Shown in pieces: positions 59,627 to 64,000 of a stretch of DNA of 64,000 nt. The stretch comes from Mycolicibacterium sediminis (lineage in GTDB: Bacteria > Actinomycetota > Actinomycetes > Mycobacteriales > Mycobacteriaceae). Position 1 is the stretch's first letter. Every line of letters begins with the position of its first letter. A model generated the notes under the pieces. The model was not told the DNA's origin, did no database searches, and saw only the letters and a list, made by a program, of their open reading frames with translations. The stretch is from assembly GCF_010731735.1 (NCBI RefSeq), contig NZ_AP022588.1, positions 4,154,001-4,218,000 on the forward strand. Reading direction: 5' to 3'. Made by a program: the position numbers and the translations under genes.

Positions 59627-61047
59627 CCGGGGTCAGGGGCCGGAGCCTCCAGGGGCAGGCACACGATGAACCGCGTGTCACCCGGCTCGGACTGCACGGT
59701 GATGTGGCCACGGTGCCGGTTCACCACGACCCGCCACGCCAAGTCCAGACCCAGGCCGGAGCCGGATCCGACAGGCTTCGTGGTGAAGAACGGATCGAAG
59801 ATGCGACCGAGAATGTGCTGGGGGATCCCAGGACCATCGTCGCAGATCTCCACCCGGACCATGGCGTCGCCGTCGCGCCGGGTGCGGACGGTGAGAGTGC
59901 CGCGCCCGTCCATTGCGTAGAGCGCGTTGCTTATCAAATTCGTCCACACTTGGTTGAGATCAGCGGGATAGCAATGTATTTCGGGTAGAGAAAAATCGAG
60001 GTCCTTGACTAGGGTGACCGGCTTTCCCTTGTCGGCCATGGCGATCTTGTCGCCGAACATCAGGACGGTGCTGCGCAGCATTTCGTGGATGTCGATGCAC
60101 TGATATGGGCCGCGGTCCATCTGCGAGTAGGGTTTGACGCCGTTGACCAGGGCTGCGATGCGGGCGCCGGCCTCGGAGATCTCACGGACCCTCATCTCGG
60201 TGTCGACGAACTGCTTGATCCAGCTCACGGCGCACTCCAAAGTCGCCGCTGTCACCGCCGTCTCGATGCGCTCAAGCCACTCTTCGTCGACGCCTGCGTC
60301 GACGAACGCCGAAGTGTAGCGCCAACTGTCGGCGATACCGCGCCTCGCGAGCCAGTCGTCGAGTGCTTCTTCGCGGTCCGCGGTCTCCAGCGGAGACAAC
60401 GGTGATGGGGTCGCCACCAAGCTGGTGATGCCGGCACGGATGTCGAGCAGGTCGCCCAATGCTTCGGGGGCGGTCATGGCGAGCGCCCTGAGATTCCGGT
60501 CGGACTCAGCCATACTGTCGCGCAGGTCGGCCACCGCCCGGACGGTGGCTGCAGCCGGGTTGTTCAGCTGGTGGGTGAGGCCGGCGGTCATGGTCGCCAA
60601 GGCGTGTTGGCGTTCCTGCAAACCGAGCAGTTGACGCTGACTCAGACTGCGGGCAACACTGGTGTCGAGCAGGTGCATCGCGATCGGCCACCAGCTCTGA
60701 GTAAAGCGGGCGAACGACTCGGCCTCAACCACGAATAGCCGCGAACGCAGCGTCATTCGGACAGTGACGTCGTGGACGTGGGTGGAACTGGAGATCGCGC
60801 CGAAGTACGTTCCGAGCTCGGAAGTGCGATGCAACTCGACGTCACGGCCGCCGGATCGCTTGGTCGCAACCACTTCACCGCCGTCGAGGAACACGTAGAA
60901 GAAACTGGCCGGCTCACCTTCACGAGCTACCGGCCCCGGCCCGACAGTGTGGACGCTTCCATTGCTGCACAACGCATCGAGTTGCTCGTCGGTGAGGAAT
61001 TGAAAGATGAAGACTGTCCGAAGCTCGTCTCGAAGGTCTGCAGTCAC
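59623..61047 (-). CDS. Histidine kinase with cyclic-nucleotide-binding domain
   Basis: A 474-residue soluble protein. The N-terminal cNMP-binding/Crp-like sensor (IFQFLTDEQLDALCSNGSVH, GEPASFFYVFLDGGEV, ELGTYFGAIS) is joined to a kinase core with the H-box GLTHQLNNPAAATVRAVA, N-box NQVWTNLISNALYAMDG and G-boxes EICDDGPGIP and GSGSGLGLDLA. No transmembrane segment. Start: GTG 61047, 1 base after the nitroreductase stop; TTG 61059 is the alternative. No response regulator is adjacent. Ligand unknown. Confidence 0.87.
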   Translation of the reverse strand: MTADLRDELRTVFIFQFLTDEQLDALCSNGSVHTVGPGPVAREGEPASFFYVFLDGGEVVATKRSGGRDVELHRTSELGTYFGAISSSTHVHDVTVRMTLRSRLFVVEAESFARFTQSWWPIAMHLLDTSVARSLSQRQLLGLQERQHALATMTAGLTHQLNNPAAATVRAVADLRDSMAESDRNLRALAMTAPEALGDLLDIRAGITSLVATPSPLSPLETADREEALDDWLARRGIADSWRYTSAFVDAGVDEEWLERIETAVTAATLECAVSWIKQFVDTEMRVREISEAGARIAALVNGVKPYSQMDRGPYQCIDIHEMLRSTVLMFGDKIAMADKGKPVTLVKDLDFSLPEIHCYPADLNQVWTNLISNALYAMDGRGTLTVRTRRDGDAMVRVEICDDGPGIPQHILGRIFDPFFTTKPVGSGSGLGLDLAWRVVVNRHRGHITVQSEPGDTRFIVCLPLEAPAPDPG

Positions 61048-61048
61048 G

Positions 61049-61702
61049 TTATTCGTCAAGAAGAACGACGTTTTCGGAGACTGGATTTCGCGGAGTGTCG
61101 ATGCTGTTGGCCAAAAAGGCAGGGTCGGCGTAGCCGATGCAGATGCCGCACAGAACGGTCAGGTCGTCGGGAATGTCGAGCTGCTGGCGCACCAGGTCCG
61201 GGTAGAGCGCGGTCGAGACCTGCACGCAACTGTCAAGACCGCGTTCGGTCAGGGCGAGCAGCAGGGTCTGCAAGAACATACCCACCCCGACGGCGTCGGG
61301 CAGTCCGAGGTCGCGGTGCATGCAGACGATTCCGGCGACCGGGGCGTTGAAGAAGTCCCAGTTGCGCAGCTGGGCGTTCCAGCGTCCCTGGCTGTCGTCG
61401 CGTGCTACGCCCATCGCACCGTAGAGCAGGGCGCCGAGCTGGCGGCGCAGGTGGCTGTGGGAGTCGGGCAGACCCAGTGTGGGCGGCGGGTCGGTGCGCA
61501 CCTTCGCGGCCAACGACGCGGCGAGGCGGTCACGGCGGGCGCCCGATGCCAAAAACAGCCGCCAGGGCTGAACATTCGAATTCGACGGTGCCCGCATGGC
61601 CAGCGTCAGAGCTTCGCTCAGCAATTCTCGCGGGACGGGCTTGTCGGACAGGAACATACGCGAGGAGTGGCGGCGAATCACCACATCATCGAAGTCCATC
61701 AT
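61049..61702 (-). CDS. Nitroreductase-family FMN protein
   Basis: A 217-residue FMN-dependent oxidoreductase. VVIRRHSSRMFLSDKPVP and MRAPSNSNVQPWRLFLASG are the FMN-binding start motifs; GVGMFLQTLLLALTERGLDS is the dimer helix; LCGICIGYADP closes the fold. It starts at ATG 61702 (or 61699) after AAAGGATC, 7 bases behind the SDR gene. Substrate not predictable (quinones, nitro compounds or enoates). Confidence 0.88.
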   Translation of the reverse strand: MMDFDDVVIRRHSSRMFLSDKPVPRELLSEALTLAMRAPSNSNVQPWRLFLASGARRDRLAASLAAKVRTDPPPTLGLPDSHSHLRRQLGALLYGAMGVARDDSQGRWNAQLRNWDFFNAPVAGIVCMHRDLGLPDAVGVGMFLQTLLLALTERGLDSCVQVSTALYPDLVRQQLDIPDDLTVLCGICIGYADPAFLANSIDTPRNPVSENVVLLDE

Positions 61703-61709
61703 GATCCTT

Positions 61710-62438
61710 TCAGACGGCGGTGCCGCCGCCGTCGACGTGCAATGTGGTGCCGGTGATGAAACTGGCGCTCGGTGAGGCCAGGAAGTAGATCGCCTCGGCG
61801 ATCTCCGCGGGATCTGCGGTGCGCCCCAGCGGGAGGGCGCGGCCGAGTTCGTCGTTGGTTTCGCCCCATTCGGTGACGACGCCGTCGGTGGCGGTCGGGC
61901 CCGGGGCGACGTTGTTGACCCGGATGTTGTGGGCGCCGAATTCGACGGCCCAGGTCCGGGTCAACTGCTCGACCGCGGCTTTGGACGCGCTGTACACCGA
62001 GGCGCCGGGAACACCTTTGGACGCCACCATGGAGGTGATGTTGACGATGGCCCCGCCACCACGGCGGATCATCGCGGGAACCGTTGCAGCAACCAGGAAG
62101 TAGAGACCACGCACGTTGGTGGCGAACGTGTGACCGAAGTCGCTCTCGTCCTGGTCGACGGTCAGGGCGGCGGGAAATCGTGCCGCATTGTTGACCAGGA
62201 TGTCGAGTTCAAGGTCACGGGAGAGCCGGTCCACGCCGGCCGGATCGGCCATGTCGACGGCAACGAACCGGGCGTGCGGTCCGAGTTCGCCCTGCGCATG
62301 TTCGCCGCGTTCCCGGTTACGTCCGGTGACGACGACGAAGGCGCCGGCGTCCACCAGTCGACGAGCGGTGGCAAGCCCGATGCCGGCGGTGCCGCCGGTG
62401 ACCAGCGCGGTGCGGCCTGCCAGCTCGCCTTCGATCAC
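61710..62438 (-). CDS. SDR-family oxidoreductase
   Basis: A 242-residue classical short-chain dehydrogenase: TGGTAGIG cofactor motif, LVNNAA, catalytic YSASK in SVYSASKAAVEQLTRTW, and TGTTLHVDGGGTAV at the end. The substrate is unknown. The GTG at 62438 overlaps the NmrA-like stop by 4 bases; an ATG at 62453 is also open. It is the active-looking paralogue of the degenerate SDR at 53132. Confidence 0.88.
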   Translation of the reverse strand: MIEGELAGRTALVTGGTAGIGLATARRLVDAGAFVVVTGRNRERGEHAQGELGPHARFVAVDMADPAGVDRLSRDLELDILVNNAARFPAALTVDQDESDFGHTFATNVRGLYFLVAATVPAMIRRGGGAIVNITSMVASKGVPGASVYSASKAAVEQLTRTWAVEFGAHNIRVNNVAPGPTATDGVVTEWGETNDELGRALPLGRTADPAEIAEAIYFLASPSASFITGTTLHVDGGGTAV

Positions 62439-63178
62439 TGTTGACTCAGCCAATCGACCAGGCGGGTGCTGCCCCGCTCAGCACCGTCGTCGGTGACGAG
62501 GCTGTTCTGCTGGACGGGAACGCCGAAATAGGTCGCCTGTGGGTCGACGGTGATGGGCAAATTCTTGCCCTGATGGGTGAAGACGGTGCGGGCCATCTCG
62601 GTGAACGGCATCTTCTCCGGCCCGCCGAAATTCAGCACGCCGTGGCGAGGCGCCTCGGCGGCAACCCGCGCGACGAAGCCGGCGACCTCGGCCGCGGCGA
62701 CGGGCTGGATAAGCGCATCCGGCGCGCGGACTTCCTTGTCGACCATCAGTGACCCGGCGATGCCTTCGGTGAATTCGTGGAACTGGGTGGCCCGCACGAT
62801 GGTGTAGGGCACACCGGAGGTGGCCACTAGCTCCTCCTGCAGGTGTTTGCCGCGTAAGTAGCCGTCGGCCTCGATGCCGTCCACGCCGACAATCGACAGC
62901 AGCACGTAGTTCTTCACCTGTGCCGTTTTGGCCTCCGACAGCAGCGTGGTCGCCGAGCCGGTGAAGAATTCCAATGCCGGGCCGGGTTCCAAGCTGGGCG
63001 AATTGAGGACGTCGACGATGACGTCGGCGCCGCCGAACGCGGCCGCCACACCATCGCCCGATAAGGCATCCACCCCTGACGAGCGCGACGCCGCGGCGAC
63101 CTGATGGCCTGCTTCGGAGAGCAATTTCACAACCTGGGAGCCAATCTGTCCGGTGGCGCCCACAACGGTGATCTTCAT
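62435..63178 (-). CDS. NmrA-like NAD(P)-binding protein, copy 2
   Basis: A 247-residue atypical SDR. The motif is VVGATGQIGSQVVKLL; YVLLSIVGVDGIEADGYLRG and TSGVPYTIVRATQFHEFTEG are shared with copy 1 at 52269. AAAGGA precedes the ATG at 63178, and the start overlaps the stop of the cupin gene (TGATG). It is part of the minus-strand run NDH-like, cupin, NmrA, SDR, nitroreductase. Confidence 0.88.
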   Translation of the reverse strand: MKITVVGATGQIGSQVVKLLSEAGHQVAAASRSSGVDALSGDGVAAAFGGADVIVDVLNSPSLEPGPALEFFTGSATTLLSEAKTAQVKNYVLLSIVGVDGIEADGYLRGKHLQEELVATSGVPYTIVRATQFHEFTEGIAGSLMVDKEVRAPDALIQPVAAAEVAGFVARVAAEAPRHGVLNFGGPEKMPFTEMARTVFTHQGKNLPITVDPQATYFGVPVQQNSLVTDDGAERGSTRLVDWLSQQ

Positions 63179-63588
63179 CAGTGTCCTTTCGGGATGCGGC
63201 GGTCTTTGCGTTGTTCGAGTTCGGCGTCGTCGACGAGGACGAACATGTCGACGCCCGGTCGGCACAGCATGGTCACCAGGAACCGCAGCGGGACGTCTTC
63301 GCGGTTGTTGCCATCGGAGTAGTGGATGACGTCGCCACCCGGTTCCCAGAAGGCTTCGCCGGCCTTGATGACCCGCGGCGCTTCACCTTCCAGCTCGAAG
63401 AGCATCTCGCCTTCCAGGACGTAGCCGAAGCACGGTCCGCCGGGGTGACGGTGCGGCGGCGCGCCCGCGTCGCCGGGGCCCCATTCGATGATCGCGGTCA
63501 TCGCATCGGCGTCCTGGGGGATGATCGGCGGTGTGACGGACTGGATGACCGTCATGGCCTTCGTGAGCCTTTCCATGACCTCAGACAT
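63178..63588 (-). CDS. Cupin-domain protein
   Basis: A 136-residue single-domain cupin. Metal-ligand region PPHRHPGGPCFGYVLEGEM (two His and, later, Glu) and second motif GEAFWEPGGDVIHYS (His) are both complete. It might be a small dioxygenase, isomerase or sensor. The ATG at 63588 has GAAGGG upstream and overlaps the preceding flavoprotein gene by 8 bases. Confidence 0.85.
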   Translation of the reverse strand: MSEVMERLTKAMTVIQSVTPPIIPQDADAMTAIIEWGPGDAGAPPHRHPGGPCFGYVLEGEMLFELEGEAPRVIKAGEAFWEPGGDVIHYSDGNNREDVPLRFLVTMLCRPGVDMFVLVDDAELEQRKDRRIPKGH

Positions 63589-64000
63589 GTGCCGCACCCT
63601 TCTGTAGATTCTTTTGTCTCTTACCGCCTTTGGGCCAGGAGTAGCTACCCGGCTTACGAGCCTCCTTGGTCAAGAACGACACAGTGCCCTTGCACACTTG
63701 CTCTTTGATGGTGGCCGCGAGGCGCCCGCCGAGATGCATCGGCATGGCAACATCATTGAAATGCGACATTTGAATGGTGCCGGCGTGGCGGCCCAGGCTG
63801 ATGCACTGACCCACTGAGGCAGGGTTCAGGTTCGTGGGTTTCTTGCCCTCCAGGCGGGCCAGGAGGGTGTCGGCGGCGTGTGAGGCCAGCGGCATGGCGA
63901 GCTGGCAGCTCATCCGCAACGGCACACCCGACGGGGAGGCGGCGTCGCCGGCGGCGATGATCGAGGAATCATCGACGCTGGTGAGGGTCTCGTCGGTGAG
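63581..64000 (-). CDS. NDH-2-like FAD/NAD oxidoreductase, 3' part only
   Basis: The open frame enters from the right window edge. The visible 139 residues include SIIAAGDAASPSGVPLRMSC, the second FAD-binding GD motif of type II NADH dehydrogenase-like proteins, and the family C-terminal region with ASVGQCISLGRHAG. The N-terminal Rossmann parts are outside the window. It is the first visible gene of the minus-strand redox operon. Confidence 0.82.
   Translation of the reverse strand, partial: LTDETLTSVDDSSIIAAGDAASPSGVPLRMSCQLAMPLASHAADTLLARLEGKKPTNLNPASVGQCISLGRHAGTIQMSHFNDVAMPMHLGGRLAATIKEQVCKGTVSFLTKEARKPGSYSWPKGGKRQKNLQKGAAHV

Overview
This window comes from a fast-growing mycobacterium (Mycolicibacterium-like). 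It is GC-rich, and its first 27 kb carries the conserved mycobacterial order tyrS, TPR protein, HAD phosphatase, tlyA, nadK, recN, steA, mctB, pyrG, NUDIX, xerD, parA-like, scpA, scpB, rluB, cmk, der. An rRNA operon sits directly downstream of tyrS, the arrangement known for rrnB of rapid growers. Many of these genes overlap by 1-4 bases, so long stretches are probably co-transcribed and translationally coupled.

Layout. Positions 1-1145: 3' part of tyrS. 1182-6957: rrn promoter, leader, 16S, spacer, 23S, 5S and a strong terminator. 7072-23759: the conserved block. 24017-27367: two TauE/SafE permeases and an iron-sulfur type photolyase. 27479-27552: tRNA-Pro(GGG), which marks the left border of an accessory region. 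From 27667 onward there is a tyrosine integrase with a winged-helix insert, an excisionase-like protein, an XRE regulator and a Cys-rich unknown protein. A complete type III CBASS anti-phage operon follows (cdnC, HORMA, TRIP13-like ATPase, nucC; 31674-35006), preceded by two tiny ORFs. Divergent from it lie an XRE/ImmA pair and an HTH/zeta-toxin pair. An IS21-family insertion with a 5-bp target duplication comes next, then a frame-disrupted MobF relaxase (TraA), a likely oriT region, a coiled-coil accessory protein, an HNH-like protein and an EspC-like protein. The right attachment site was not found, so the end of the element is open.

49.3-64 kb: a broken F420-dependent reductase remnant with its MarR regulator, a complete glmS at an unusual place, and several redox genes (SDR and NmrA-like proteins, an FAD monooxygenase with TetR, a frameshifted GXWXG/DUF4334 protein, nitroreductase, cupin, and the 3' part of an NDH-like flavoprotein). 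A giant LuxR-type ATPase regulator and a cyclic-nucleotide-domain histidine kinase lie between them. The SDR+NmrA pair occurs twice (52.3-53.8 kb and 61.7-63.2 kb).

Main point of interest: the type III CBASS island. Its HORMA protein is expected to sense a phage-derived peptide and switch on CdnC. The cyclic trinucleotide made then activates NucC to destroy DNA, and the TRIP13-like ATPase resets the sensor. New angles are the coupled 58-aa ORF in front of cdnC, a 40-aa basic peptide further upstream, and a divergent XRE/ImmA switch with its own operator. The mobilisation genes of the same element carry several single-base frame breaks, whereas the CBASS genes and the chromosomal core are intact.
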